This document shows, one piece after another, positions 12,583 to 23,789 of a stretch of DNA of 64,000 bases (position 1 is its first letter; the number at the start of each line of letters is the position of its first letter). A program made the translations under genes and the position numbers. Under the pieces are notes generated by a model. That model was not told where the DNA came from, searched no databases, and saw only the letters and a program-made list of their open reading frames with translations. The DNA is taken from the NCBI GenBank assembly GCA_021521415.1, contig JAIQDT010014636.1, positions 100,482 through 164,481 on the forward strand. Reading direction: 5' to 3'. The stretch comes from Bidens hawaiensis (Eukaryota; Streptophyta; Magnoliopsida; Asterales; Asteraceae).

Positions 12583-13264
12583 ATGCTTCTAACAGAAAAA
12601 AAAAATTTTAATTCAATCTTGGCTTTGGAGTACCGGGCCATCCTGAAGTATCGGTTAATGATCCCTTTGTTTCCGATAGATGAGCCGTGCCCGGTTTGCC
12701 GTAAGGTTTGTTTGGATTCTTTTGGCGAGCATGCGGTTCACTGCAAAGAGTTGTCTGGGTTTAAGTACAGGCATGATTTAGTGAGGGATGTTCTATGCGA
12801 TGTTCTTAAACGAGCCGGAATTTCGGCTAAAAAGGAAGCCCCCGTAAACTTTCTTACGGATCTCAAGAAGGAAGATCTACATTACGACCGGCCGATATAC
12901 TTGTTTTTGGGTGGGTATGGGGAAACACGCTTGTGTCGACCTCACAGGAGTGTCCCCTCTTGTTGGGATTAGGGACACTGGATTTGTAGCAGGCCAGGCA
13001 GCATTGAAGGCGGCATCGGGCAAGGTTGCTAAACACGAGAGAGCTTGTTTGGAGAATCAACACGTGTTTATCCCCTTCGCCTTTGACACTTTTGGTTTCT
13101 TAGCTCCGGATGCCGTGGACTTTTTGAATAGGGTTCAGAAAGTTGTGTATAGTAACGTATTAGCCCATAAGAATCAAAACTTTGTTTTTAGTCGGATTGG
13201 GTTTGCTATCCAAAAGGGGGTTGCGGCGCAGCTTGTTGCCCGCTTACCTGCCACTTCATTGTAA
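12583..13264 (+). pseudogene. C-terminal fragment of a multicopy plant protein, frameshifted
   Basis: Two open pieces in different frames, 12583-12905 and 12911-13264, together look like one protein end; the break is near 12905. The first piece has a cysteine/histidine cluster, CPVCRKVCLDSFGEHAVHC, that could bind zinc. The second contains KHACVDLTGVSPLVG and ends RIGFAIQKGVAAQLVARLP. I recall such sequences as C-terminal parts of repeated plant proteins, often annotated with reverse transcriptase domains; the exact family and function are uncertain. The Cys/His motif followed by an acidic DLTG segment vaguely recalls restriction-like endonuclease tails of some non-LTR elements, but this is speculation. 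No start codon context or poly(A) tail is evident. Confidence 0.55.
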
Positions 13265-14123
13265 ATCGTTTGGATGTTTCTATGAAATATAAAAGGAGCG
13301 TTAATTCAATCTCAACTACTTGCTTGATGAAACTCTTAAACTCAACCCGGTTTTTAATTATAACACAAGGATGCAGATTCTAGATTTTGGAAACATATTC
13401 TATCAAATTGTCATAAGATCAAAAAGTAAATACATAATACAATAACACTTTATGAGTATATCATGCTAAATAAAGACCAGATATGCTCAGGGCCTCATTG
13501 GGAGCGGCATCTCTATCTTATGGTTACCTTACCTACGGGTGGGACATCAACCTCCTGCAAAGCGCCACCTCACCACTGCCTCTTGTAAGCATGCCGCTTA
13601 AACCATGTGAAGCGCTAGGAACATCACCTAACAGCATAGGCGCGCTTTCTAAAACCAAGCCTTACATGCTTCATATGTTACTGTAAATCAATTATATAAC
13701 TTGTATTACCCTAAGAAAAGATTAAAACTTTGATATAAAACTAGGTGATGATGTTTGGTCACTTTGGGTTCACTCGCTACAGCAAGCAAATGATATAATT
13801 GTAAAGTTGAGTGGGTCGAAATTGACACCTCTACTTCCAGCACCGAATAGTGGACATGTTTCTATGAAAAATCATATTAAGTGTAGATCTTATTTTTTGT
13901 GTGCATTTGGGAATGGTAGAACTCACATCTTGCTATTAGATGATGCATAATCTATACATTCCTAATTAAAACCGTGTGTTAGTTATCAAGAAAGGCATTT
14001 AACATGTTTAAGTTTCCAGAGACTCATTCAGTGTATTAATTCACAATTACGTAACTCACCTCACAAAACCATTCGTTCAAAATGAAGTTTAAAGTATAGA
14101 AAGCAAAAAAGGGTACCAAAAAG
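13265..14123. other. Spacer without a recognised gene
   Basis: A GC-richer patch at 13480-13680 has a 67-codon open frame on the plus strand with no recognisable domain. Otherwise AT-rich and featureless. Confidence 0.45.
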
Positions 14124-14195
14124 AGGTCCTACCGGGAGTCGAACCCAGGTCGCTGGATTCAAAGTCCAGAGTGCTAACCACTACACCATAGAACC
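14124..14195 (-). tRNA. tRNA-Gln (anticodon TTG)
   Basis: 72-nt cloverleaf on the minus strand. The acceptor stem GGTTCTA pairs with TAGGACC, the anticodon arm is CTGGACTTTGAATCCAG, and the T arm contains GGGTTCGACTCCC. No intron. A T5 run lies just downstream (14118-14122) with T6 at 14105-14110. It looks intact. Confidence 0.97.
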
Positions 14196-15839
14196 AGATG
14201 CGACACCTTGTCGATCTAATTTTATATGTATATCGATTACAGTAGACGATACATTCCTAAACTAATGCTTGTTTCCTACGATGATTTCTTGCTGCTTTGG
14301 AAAACTGATGCTTGCTTCCTATTTGATGATAAAAACTTCAATGCTTTGCTGCAATGATGTTTGAAATGATAATATGTATAACGAAAATGATTTGTTGCTA
14401 GGCCGACATGCATGTAATGGATATTGGATTTGGAAACACCTCCAAAAAGTGGATGAATTTATGTTGTTTTTTAGTTTATCGTCTCTATCTAATGATGTGT
14501 CCTTGCATGTTGGTGCTGCTTTCTCTTTTGATTACCCGTCCATCAAGTTGAGTATTCTGAGAGAAATCTTTAAAAATGTTCGTGAGAGAAATCTTTAAAA
14601 ATTTATAGAGAATTGTAAGTGGTTGTGAGCGGGGGAGAGAAATTTTTTAAAAAAGATGAGTAAATTTGGAGGAACACTGTTTATCCTTTATTTATTTTTT
14701 AATATATTTGAAAGTGATTGTGAGTTGAGGAGAGAGAAAATATAATGATAAAAATGTAAAAGAAGTATTATTTAATTATATATAAGAGAGAAAATATAAT
14801 ATTATTAGTGTAATTATAGAGATAGAGATAAAGAAGCTGACGTGAATGCGCTAATATGAGATGTTAATCGAGAGTTATCTGATGAATACAATTGAGGTGG
14901 GTAGTTCTTTATAAATTTTAGGTGGCTTCTTCTATTTTGTACTGCTCATTAGGGGGTTTGTAAGTTAGCACCTTGCCGAGATTATCTTTGAACAACTTGC
15001 TTTTAATTAAGTTACTTTTGATTTTGAAAAAAATACAAAATAAAAAAAATAGGTCACAATGGTATATTCAGAATTTAAAAATACGTTACGTTCATCGAAT
15101 AACATGGTTAGGAGTGAAATGCCACTCAAAACATATGTTATATTAAAAGTTATTTAACAAAACTAAATTGTATTACATACGACATGTCTTAATTTTTAAC
15201 AAAATTTGTATTGAGGCGTAGATAATATAAAATAAAAAAAGACAACGTTTAAGTGAACAAATAAAAAGTATTGAATGCAATATTTATAAGATAAACTTTA
15301 CTTACAACCCAATCTAACCTACCTCAACTTTTAATAAAAGAAAACTAAGTTCTCTCTCATCTACCTACACAACATAACTTTTCACCTTTCATTCACAACA
15401 TTATACAAACCAATTATTTTATTACATATATCTTATTCAGGTTTTAATTTATTATATAAAAACTTGTTATAACTAATAAAATATGTTATAACTAATCAAA
15501 ATTTGTTATGTTATTTTATTTTAAATAGTATTATATTAAGTATAGAATAATTATTAAAAAAAGTTACGTTCATTAAACACACTTAATTACATAGATGATT
15601 TAAGTTACAAGCGTGACACTTTATGTAAAATTATAAGTATATAAGATGAAAACTGCATAATTATTCACCAAATGAATGTTTTGTTTCCATATATGCTCAA
15701 TTAGATCGATTTTTAGAGCGTTATGAGATTCTCTAATGCAAACCATGCTCTATTGGTCATATAACTTGATAGGTTTGTAATTCGTTCATTAGAGTATTGA
15801 AAGGTTGTTCATTGTCTTCATTAGAACTTCTTCATTACC
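14196..15839. other. AT-rich spacer
   Basis: No supported gene. A 74-codon frame at 14374-14598 has no recognisable domain. GAGAGAAAATATAAT-like words recur at 14720-14800. 15000-15700 is very AT-rich and may include the decayed downstream end of the neighbouring Harbinger element. Confidence 0.45.
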
Positions 15840-17080
15840 AATTTGTAGGCCTGTCACATATTCAGATGGATCATAATAGTGAAGGTATGTGTCTTGTTCA
15901 TCTTCAATTATCATATGATGAATGATTATAATCATAACTTTTCCTTCCATATACTTATTCCACGCAAGATATGGATATCGAAGAAATGCAAATCGAGCCT
16001 GTAGAACTCTAAATGCTCGTTCAAAATCTTTTTTAACGAACTCTTGATGTTAAGCGAATACTTTATGTTTATGATGTTATGGAGAAGTTATAGACTTAAC
16101 AAAGAAAACCCATGAAGGATATATTGTCTGTGAGATAATGTGTCCTATTATATTCCTGACCATTCACGACATAACTCACATTTGGTGCTCGACCATACAG
16201 TACATCACTAAAATAGGAGATCATTGGAGGACATTAATATCATTGCACGTACCAAGTGTTATCTAAAGAATGTGTGTCATATCCATAAGTCATATGATGT
16301 AACAGATTCTAAAATAAAGGTTGGTTTACCACTTCTACTTGCATATTTCCCAACTCAATTGGTAGGATAAAGTGCATACAATCAGTGTTGCAAACCATTC
16401 ATGGGAATCCACGTTCAATCCCTACATGGCCTAGTGTTGCTAAATCACCATCATTTGGCCTTCTTTGGTACTCTGGACCGAAACATGAAATAATATACCT
16501 TGTACGAACTTTATAAGTGGGGCCCTTGTTACAACTTCACTCATTCTCAAATAATGCCCTATACGCTAACACCCGCACAACTCCAAAAGATTTCTACAAT
16601 GGTGACAGACCATGTAACTGTTGTAATAAAAGATATATCCTTAGATGAATATATAGATACCGACTCTATTACATGGTTACCAAAAGCTAAATAAAAAAAA
16701 GGATACAACACGTATTTATTTTATTTGGAGATATTACCTCGGGATCCACTTTTTGGGGAATATGATTTGAAGCAATAACAAGAATATTTCTAGTTTTATA
16801 ATCCCTGGAGAAAAGGTTCACTAATAGACCTAGGGAGAAGTCATTTGACTTATTCAGTGGCATCATGTCTTGTTGAAAATAAATGTCATTGGTCGTACTA
16901 GCAGCCACTATGCGTAGGAATGATAGTTTTTTTATTCAAAATCTATGTCGAAAAATTGTTTGATCGTACGTTGGTTGATCAACAAAGTAGTCTTGCATCA
17001 AACATTCCTCACCCTACTCACGTTCCCAATTGCAATGCCTACTTCTTGTAAGAGGATGATCTCTTATGATCATATTTGGC
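15840..17080 (-). pseudogene. PIF/Harbinger DDE transposase pseudogene
   Basis: Reading the minus strand in shifting frames recovers the plant Harbinger (ALP1/HARBI1-like) transposase in order: DQPTYDQTIFRHRF and LRIVAAS (N-terminal helices, 17000-16900), EYQRRPNDGD (about 16470), TDCMHF (first catalytic Asp, about 16375), DLWI and NDINVLQ (second Asp, about 16230), FERAFRVLQARFAFLR (catalytic Glu, about 16015) and IHHMIIEDEQ (about 15910). Multiple stops and frameshifts make it non-functional. Known role of the family: cut-and-paste transposition together with a Myb-like partner protein. Catalytic residues are still visible in fragments. The adjacent pseudogene at 17840-18746 is that partner. 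Confidence 0.85.
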
Positions 17081-17839
17081 ATCTTTGTGAGTAACTAAAT
17101 TATGATGTCGTTAATTTGACGATTTGATTAATTAACTCGTTATTGCCATGCTTCAAACTTATTTGAGTATGTTGAATTGAAGCTATTTGATAAGCTTTCA
17201 CTATATGATATTGTTTAAAGAGATTGAAATGAAAAGTTCAACTTAAATGAGAAATTATATCAAGTTTGTGCTATATTTATGCAAGAAAAATAATGGATTT
17301 TCATACCAGATGATGTTATTGTTTCTTATCTAAATAAAAGCAACACACCCAATGAAAAGTTGACAAATGAAAAATTGAAGATAAAGTTAAATTGAGTGGA
17401 TAATGTTATATTATCTTATATCTAAATAAAAACCAAACATCCAATAAATATTTGACAAATGGAATATATAATGTTAAGTTGACTGGAAATGTTGAATTAT
17501 TTTTTCTAGATACAATCAACCATCCAATGAAATGTTGACAAATGAAAAATTGAATATAATTTAAAATGAGCAGATATATCATATTATTTTATTTTATAAG
17601 TACATAGAATACATATGTGGATAATCAAATATCTTCAAATCTACTCAATACATAACTTAATAATCAAATATTTTACACATAAATAAAATACATAACTTGA
17701 TAATCAAACATCTTATATACCAATTAAAAACACACTAAAAATAAAAACACACAATAGATAATCTTACACATATATAAAATTTGGAACTAGATTCACTTTC
17801 CATAAAACTTCCAAATTAGTTGGTTTTTTAGGCTTTCTT
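17081..17839. other. AT-rich interval between the two Harbinger pseudogenes
   Basis: Contains several related stretches with AATGRAAWRTTGACAAATG words (about 17350, 17445 and 17520), that is, a degenerate tandem repeat of about 80-100 bp. Probably the internal spacer of the transposon. Confidence 0.45.
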
Positions 17840-18746
17840 TAGTAGATGGCAATTGCTCCTTTCGTAATTGTGTATAAAGATGCAGGAGTTGCATTTTCTT
17901 TAGACCTCTTTCTTCCTTTTGACGTGGCTTTGCTTTCTCCATGTCGAGTTTCTTTTGAAAAACGTATTATCATTGTCTTCAATAAGCTTCAGTGCATGAA
18001 TTTCTTCAATAATTGCATTAGAAGCCTTACCTTTTACTTTTTATTAGCTACATCTCTACCTGTTGGACGTTGAATTGTTAAACAACTAGTATTTAGCGTT
18101 TCTAGGCTGGAATAGTCTCCTTCTTCAGCAGTCCTCGATCTTTTGGTACTACCGCCACTCTTTTCGTTCTCCACTTCATATTTAGGACAAGAACGTTTTG
18201 TGTCGAAATGTGTAGGTAAGACCTACTTCGGGTGTTTACACATAACTTCATTATAACAATGGTATCAGTAAACTTGCTTTCTGTATCTTGCTTATAAATT
18301 TTATGAGCTTCACGCTCAACATTCGTCTGGCTCATTCCGCTTTTTAAGCGTCGATATGCTTCCTCAATGCACCAACCCACTTATGAACCCTTTCGGTAAA
18401 TAGTTTATAACGACCTTTAGTTTGTTAAACATATCTCTTACCAAGATTTTCTGTTTTCTGCGTGAGCTTCATCATACAACTTCTTTACTTTTTCCCACAT
18501 TGATGTATATTGCTAGTTTTTGCAACAACTATAATCTTCAATAATAATACACCATGATGACATTAAAGCAACATCTTCAGCAACATCACATAAAGTTCAT
18601 GTATGTTTTTCAGTATTTTATGTGGTTTGAAAATTTTTAGTGACAGAAAGTTGACTCAAGTATGAATAATAAAAAGTGTTTTCATAGTATTGATTATTTA
18701 GGTAATCTCTATAACAAAAATGATTATTTGGAAACGATGGATCCAT
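17840..18746 (-). pseudogene. Harbinger Myb/SANT-like partner, pseudogene
   Basis: A plausible start is the ATG at 18744-18746 on the minus strand (MDPSFPNN). Downstream: KKLYDEAHAENRKSW (about 18470), then RRLKSGMSQTNVEREAHKIY (about 18330), which matches the SANT-like ORF found beside plant PIF transposases, then RPTGRDVANKK and ASNAIIEEIHALKL (18065-17970), matching the NAM-associated C-terminal region seen in the same proteins. Several stops and frame changes. In this family the protein binds transposon ends and carries the transposase to the nucleus. Same strand as the transposase and upstream of it. Confidence 0.75.
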
Positions 18747-19574
18747 GGTTGGGAATATGAAATTAAAAGAGATTAGAGATAGAGAAGTAAGATTAAACGT
18801 GAATATATTCTAGTTCTATCCATTACATATAATGGTAAAGTTAAAATAAAAATGAGGACAAAAATGAGAAGTGTGAGAAGTATTTGAGACCACACAAAAA
18901 ACCTTTTAAAAATAAATTCAAATATAATAATAGAAAAATCATAACTCAAAATATAATTAAAAAACGAAAAAATTTAAAAAACTAAAATGTTTTCATCATC
19001 GTTCTCGTTCAAAAAAAAATTAAAAAATAAAAAAAATTGATGAAATGCCATAACGCCAAGATCAAATACACAATGACGAAAATAAACAAAAGACACAAAT
19101 ATAACTAAAAAATACACAATAGACTGCAAATTATAACACAGTGTCAAACAAAATATAGCATAATGTTAAATAATATAAATAACACAATATAAAGAAAAAA
19201 GACTTAATGTCAAGGAAAAAAAACACAATCAATTACCAGGGTAAAGTTAAAATACAAATGACAACAAAAATGAGAAGAGTGAGAAAGAATCCAGTCCATT
19301 GATCTTATATTTGAATGACTAAGATTAATTTAATAAATAAAAATTGAAGCAAAGGGCATAAAGGTAATAACCCACCTTTGTTGACTTTTTCTATCCACAT
19401 GCAAGACACATGCCAATTCCCCCGTCATTTTAAAATGTCCATAACTTTTTCATACGATATTATTTTATTTTTTTAAAAAAATCACCATAATAATAAGCGT
19501 TTTTTTATCTTTAATATGAGTATCATATTGTTATATAAAAATAAAAATAAAATTAATGGGTTTTTTAATTGTGT

Positions 19575-19800
19575 TTTTTTGTTGTTCATTGTGTCATTGT
19601 GTAATATGTTGTTTCCATTGTGTTTTACGTTTCAAGTCATTGTGTTCTATATATTCACCATTGTGTCTTACGTTTTAGGTCATTGTGTTATACGTATTCA
19701 CATTGTGTCTTACATTTTAGGTCATTGTGTTATACGTATTCACCATTGTGTTTTACGTTTTAAGTTATTGTGCAACATGTATTAATCATTGTGTTTTATG
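19575..19800 (+). repeat. CATTGTGTY minisatellite, left half of foldback centre
   Basis: About nine copies of CATTGTGTT/C separated by 12-20 bases such as TTACGTTTTAGGT and ATACGTATTCAC, forming a loose unit of about 43 bp. The core is the reverse complement of the ACACAATG core on the right. Confidence 0.85.
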
Positions 19801-19887
19801 TATTAGATAATTTGCTGTTATTTTATCATTATTTTTACATATTATTATTACACAATGGTGTTATTAGTATTTAAAAGAACATAATGA

Positions 19888-20418
19888 TGAGTTGAAAGAT
19901 ACAATGACGAAAAAACACAATGACGAAAAAAGACACAATGATAAGCGAAAAGACACAATGGTGTGCGAAAAGACACAATGACGATAAAAGATACAATGAT
20001 AAGCGAAAAGACACAATGGTGTGCGAAAAAACATAATGACGAAAAAAGACACAATGACGAAAAAAGACACAATGATAAGCGAAAAGACACAATGGTGTGC
20101 GAAAAGACACAATGACGAAAAATGACACAGTGACGAAAAAAGACACAATGATAAGCGAAAAGACACAATGGTGTGCGAAAAGACACAATGACGAAAAAAG
20201 GCACAATGATAAGCGAAAAGACACAATGGTGTGCGAAAAGACACAATGATGAAAAAAGACACAATGAGACAAAAAAGACACAATGACGAAAAAAGACACA
20301 ATGGTGTGCGAAAAGACACAATGACGAAAAAAGACACAATGATAAGCGAAAAGACACAATGGTGTGCGAAAAGACACAATGACGAAAAAAGACACAATGA
20401 TAAGCGAAAAGACACAAT
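19888..20418 (-). repeat. ACACAATG minisatellite with three monomer types
   Basis: About 28 monomers beginning GACACAATG. Three types dominate: one ending ACGAAAAAA (18 bp), one ending ATAAGCGAAAA (20 bp) and one ending GTGTGCGAAAA (20 bp). They follow one another in that order, with occasional duplication of the first type, giving a 58-bp higher-order unit repeated about eight times. Because the unit lacks stops in all minus-strand frames, long overlapping open frames arise; I do not regard these as genes. Confidence 0.92.
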
Positions 20419-20976
20419 GACGTGATTTTTGTTTTAAATTTTATATAACAAAAATCATACTCATATTAAAGATAAAAAAACGCTTGTTATTATGATGAAT
20501 TTTTTTATTTAAAAAAATATCATACGAAAAAATTATAAACGTTCTAAAATGATGGGGGTATTAACATGTGCCTTGCATGTGGGGAGAGAAAATGTATACA
20601 ATTACTTTTATACCCTTTCTCCTTTGGTCCCCACTTGACACATGTCAATTATTTATGGCTTCTCACACTTCTCATTTTTATTACATTTTGTAGAATAACT
20701 TGACCCTCAATGACCGAAATAAACACAAAACACAATAATAAATAAAAGAAAAAATGATCTTTTCACTCACTATTGTGTATTTTTTTAGAACGAGAAAGAC
20801 GATGGAAACATTTTTGTGTTTTTACTTTTTCGTTTTTTTATTAAACTTTGAGTTATTATTATTTTTTTATTATTTTTGTGAGTTTTTTTTTGTTGACTAC
20901 AAATCTTTTTCATACTTTTCATTTTTGTTCCTGTTGTAAAATAACTTGACCATTATGTGTAATATAATACATAGAA

Positions 20977-21345
20977 TTATTAGATAATTTTAGATTTTTT
21001 AATAACAATTTCTATCAAAGAAATTAAAAAACCAATAGAACGCAGACACGTGGCAAATAAGATAATAGCAAAATTCTATTAAAAAAACCTTAAGATTTTT
21101 AAAGATTTAACAAAAAAAAATATTACAAACTCATATTAAAAAAACACATATTTTTAAAAGTACTCCGTTATTAATAAAAATGAAATTTATATCAAAATAT
21201 TCGTAAAAAACAAACAAGTATGTATTTTAGATTTATAAAAAAAGTTAAATAATATAAACTATTAAAAAAATCCAGATTATATACAAACCTAATTGTTTGA
21301 AAAGAAAAAAGAAAAAGAATATTAAATTATAGAAAACCCATGTGT
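20977..21345. other. AT-rich spacer
   Basis: More than three-quarters A+T by eye with poly(A) runs; nothing recognisable. Confidence 0.5.
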
Positions 21346-21519
21346 TAAAGTTGGTGTCTTGTGAGCGAGTTAAAGTTGGTGTCTTGTGAGCTAGGTTGAG
21401 ATCATAACCAGGTTGTGAATTAAAGTTGGTGTCTTGTGAGCTAGGTCGAGATCATAACCAGGTTGTGAGTTAAAGTTGGTGTCTTGTGAGCTAGGTCGAG
21501 ATCATAACCAGGTTGTGAG
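21346..21519. repeat. 50-bp tandem repeat, 3.5 copies
   Basis: A truncated first copy (21346-21369) is followed by three full 50-bp copies starting at 21370, 21420 and 21470. Each begins TTAAAGTTGGTGTCTTGTGA. Copies differ by one or two bases, so the amplification is recent. Confidence 0.95.
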
Positions 21520-23396
21520 GTAAAAAGGTTGTTATCTTTTCTTTTCTTAAAAAATTGCCACGACCTCCTCCAAAAATCACCAATAAAGATGGTCTAAGGG
21601 GGTTGCTATTTGTATACATTGATAATAGTAAGCTTACCCGTGCCGCTAAGCGCGGCCATGAAATTCAAAATTGATGATATCCATCATTGGCTCATTATGT
21701 TACATCCATAATTAAATTTCGCAAGTCCATAGTGCATTATTTAATTATAGCACCATTCACAACGCCATTTTTGCAATAATAATTAACATTGTTATTGTTA
21801 TGTATTTTTTTATCTTCCTTACCACCAATCCCAATATATAACCAAATGACAATGAAACCAAAAAGTTCAGTGAAAATTAAATCAAACACAAATGAAAAAA
21901 ATCAAAGAAATACAAATTACAATGAAAATTACGACAAACAAACAAATGCAATGTTGTTTAACGCTTATACTAGCCCTAAAGCGAACCTAGGCTTAATTAT
22001 CACTTAGTTATCGCCACTAAGGAGGTTAAAATAAGTCCAAAAAAATCATCATAATCTTTAAAATACAAAAGTAATCACAACCATCACAGACAGTAGCTGT
22101 CGCCGTTATAGATGGCCAGGGCCATGGGCAACGATCAGTGACATTCTTATCATCATCAAGTCAAAACAAAAGATTCTAAGTCAAAAACAATGGACAACAT
22201 AAGGCACCACCATGTAACTCCAATATGGTCATAGACTGCCTTAGCAGCCGACAAGGCAACAACTATTAATATTCTTATCGGAGATGCCAGCAACCGCCAC
22301 TGACATTGTTATAAACTTATAATCATTGACAAAAAATATGTAGGAATTTATTCGTCGCATGGACAGCCAGAGCCGTCGGCAACAACAGGAAAACAAACAT
22401 TTCTTTGTTTATCTCTCTAAAATCATCGTTCAACCGCCAACGTCAACAATCACTAGAAAAAAGACTAGACATGAGACAAAGAGACATAAGGCGTGGTAGA
22501 TGCAATTTCGCCGTAGCCATTGACAGCTGGAGCTGCTAGAATCAACGGCGACTCTTTGTTTCTCTCAGTCTTATTAAAATCACCATCCACCTAACCATTT
22601 GTATACTATCATCAACTCAAACCAAAAGGTTCAGAACCAGAAAAAGACGACAACGTCACCCATCACCGCTACAGACGTTCGGAACCGCCGACAACAATAG
22701 ATGACCGTCCAAGTCTTCGTTTTTTTGGTCTGGAACCACCATCCAACTAATTTCTGTCTCCAGACAAACATAAAACAAAGAACCATTGATGTTTAAAATG
22801 AAAAGGGTTAGATATAAGATCTAGATCTGAGAGAAAAAGAGAAGACAAATTGATATGTTAGTGAAACAATGTAAAAGATTGGTGGTCTTGCAACAACACT
22901 CAAGAAGAGCATGTGTAATATAAGCTTGCAAATACTTGATAAGAAATTACTTATTTACTAGTAAACATCAATTTGATTGTGGAAGAAAGAACATCAAGCA
23001 ACATTAATTAAATCTGTTGCACGATATCGAATTTTAAATCTACAAATCCTTCATGCTCATGAACCCCTAAAATCGGAACAGTACGTCCGTCCATGGAGAC
23101 TCACACGCAAACACACACACACATGTAATTAATATGTCAGCGTTTTCCAGTTGTAAGTAATCGAAACCACAATTTCCGGTTCTTCAATCAATCTTCATCT
23201 TCACAAAACGAAAATATATATTATTTTAATTTTATTTTCGCTAACCAACCGCCCAACCTATCATTTTTTACTAGCAAAATTGCCCACGCGTTAACGCAGG
23301 TTTGTGCAAGTTATCTTCTCTTGTTGGTTTGTAGTGTTTACCGTGGCGTGTAATGGTTTATCAGTGTGAGCACGTTGGTTGTGGGAGTTTTTCTGT
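21520..23396. other. Spacer with diverged repeats and hairpins
   Basis: No gene is supported. GCCGCTAAGCGCGGC near 21643 and CCCACGCGTTAACGCAGG near 23282 are GC-rich hairpins next to ACTAGC- or AGCTTA-type AT-rich words, reminiscent of plant Helitron 5' ends. Between 22090 and 22760 a loose pattern (a CGCCGTAGCC-like word, GACAGCYGGAGC, then ATCAACGGCGAC-like) recurs three or four times at 160-260 bp spacing, suggesting an old degenerate tandem array. Confidence 0.4.
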
Positions 23397-23419
23397 GGGG
23401 GGGGGGGGGGGGGTGGGGG
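23397..23419 (+). repeat. Poly(G) tract
   Basis: Seventeen consecutive G, one T, five more G. Unusual in this AT-rich setting; could fold as a G-quadruplex and could be slightly mis-sized by sequencing. Confidence 0.9.
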
Positions 23420-23789
23420 TGAAATACACACTAAAATATTAATTGATGCATATATATTTGGTACATCGTGTTTATTTAAATAATAAAGTAGGTTTCTGGT
23501 GACGTGATCAACTTAAAGGATTCAATGCATGTACATATGTTCAAATTAAAGCTAGTAGTAGTTGTTGGTTAAAGAATGGTAAAAAAGGTAAAGGGTGGTC
23601 GTACATGATTTGGTTGTGCACATGTATACGGGTTTTTGCATATATATTGGATCAATGATGGTATAAAGTAACTGGTACTTAGGTTGCAGAACAAAAAAAT
23701 GGTTATTTGGTTCTTTACAAACTGACAAGTAGGATGTGATGGGAATTTAAAAAAGAATATGACATTGAGAAACTTAAATAGTGGGAGAG

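Larger units (their letters stand above)
18814..20976. mobile_element. Foldback-type element with long inverted arms
   Basis: The left arm (18814-19560) and right arm (20430-20976) are imperfect reverse complements. Matching blocks: ATAATGGTAAAGTTA near 18830 with TAACTTGACCATTAT near 20943; CATCGTTCTCGTTC near 19001 with GAACGAGAAAGACGATG near 20788; AAAATGAGAAG blocks; CCCCCGTCATTTTAAAATG near 19420 with CATTTTAGAACG-type sequence near 20540; and a CTTTAATATGAGTATCATA block at 19510 matched near 20455. The centre consists of minisatellites in mirrored orientation. No transposase is present. The outer ends are approximate and no target duplication is clear. Similar architecture is known for plant foldback and long-TIR MULE elements. 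Confidence 0.75.

Noticed and set aside
13483..13686. 67-codon frame in a GC-richer patch
   Set aside because: No recognisable family; low complexity and lack of neighbours suggest chance.
19848..20417. Three long overlapping minus-strand open frames rich in Cys, His and Phe
   Set aside because: All three frames are open only because the minisatellite unit lacks stops; no frame is favoured and there is no domain.
19888..20418. CRISPR-like alternation of repeats and spacers
   Set aside because: Monomers of 18-20 bp form a higher-order tandem repeat with no unique spacers, in a plant nuclear context without cas genes.
20754..20939. 61-codon hydrophobic Phe-rich frame
   Set aside because: It is a poly(T)-rich stretch of the foldback right arm, not a membrane protein gene.
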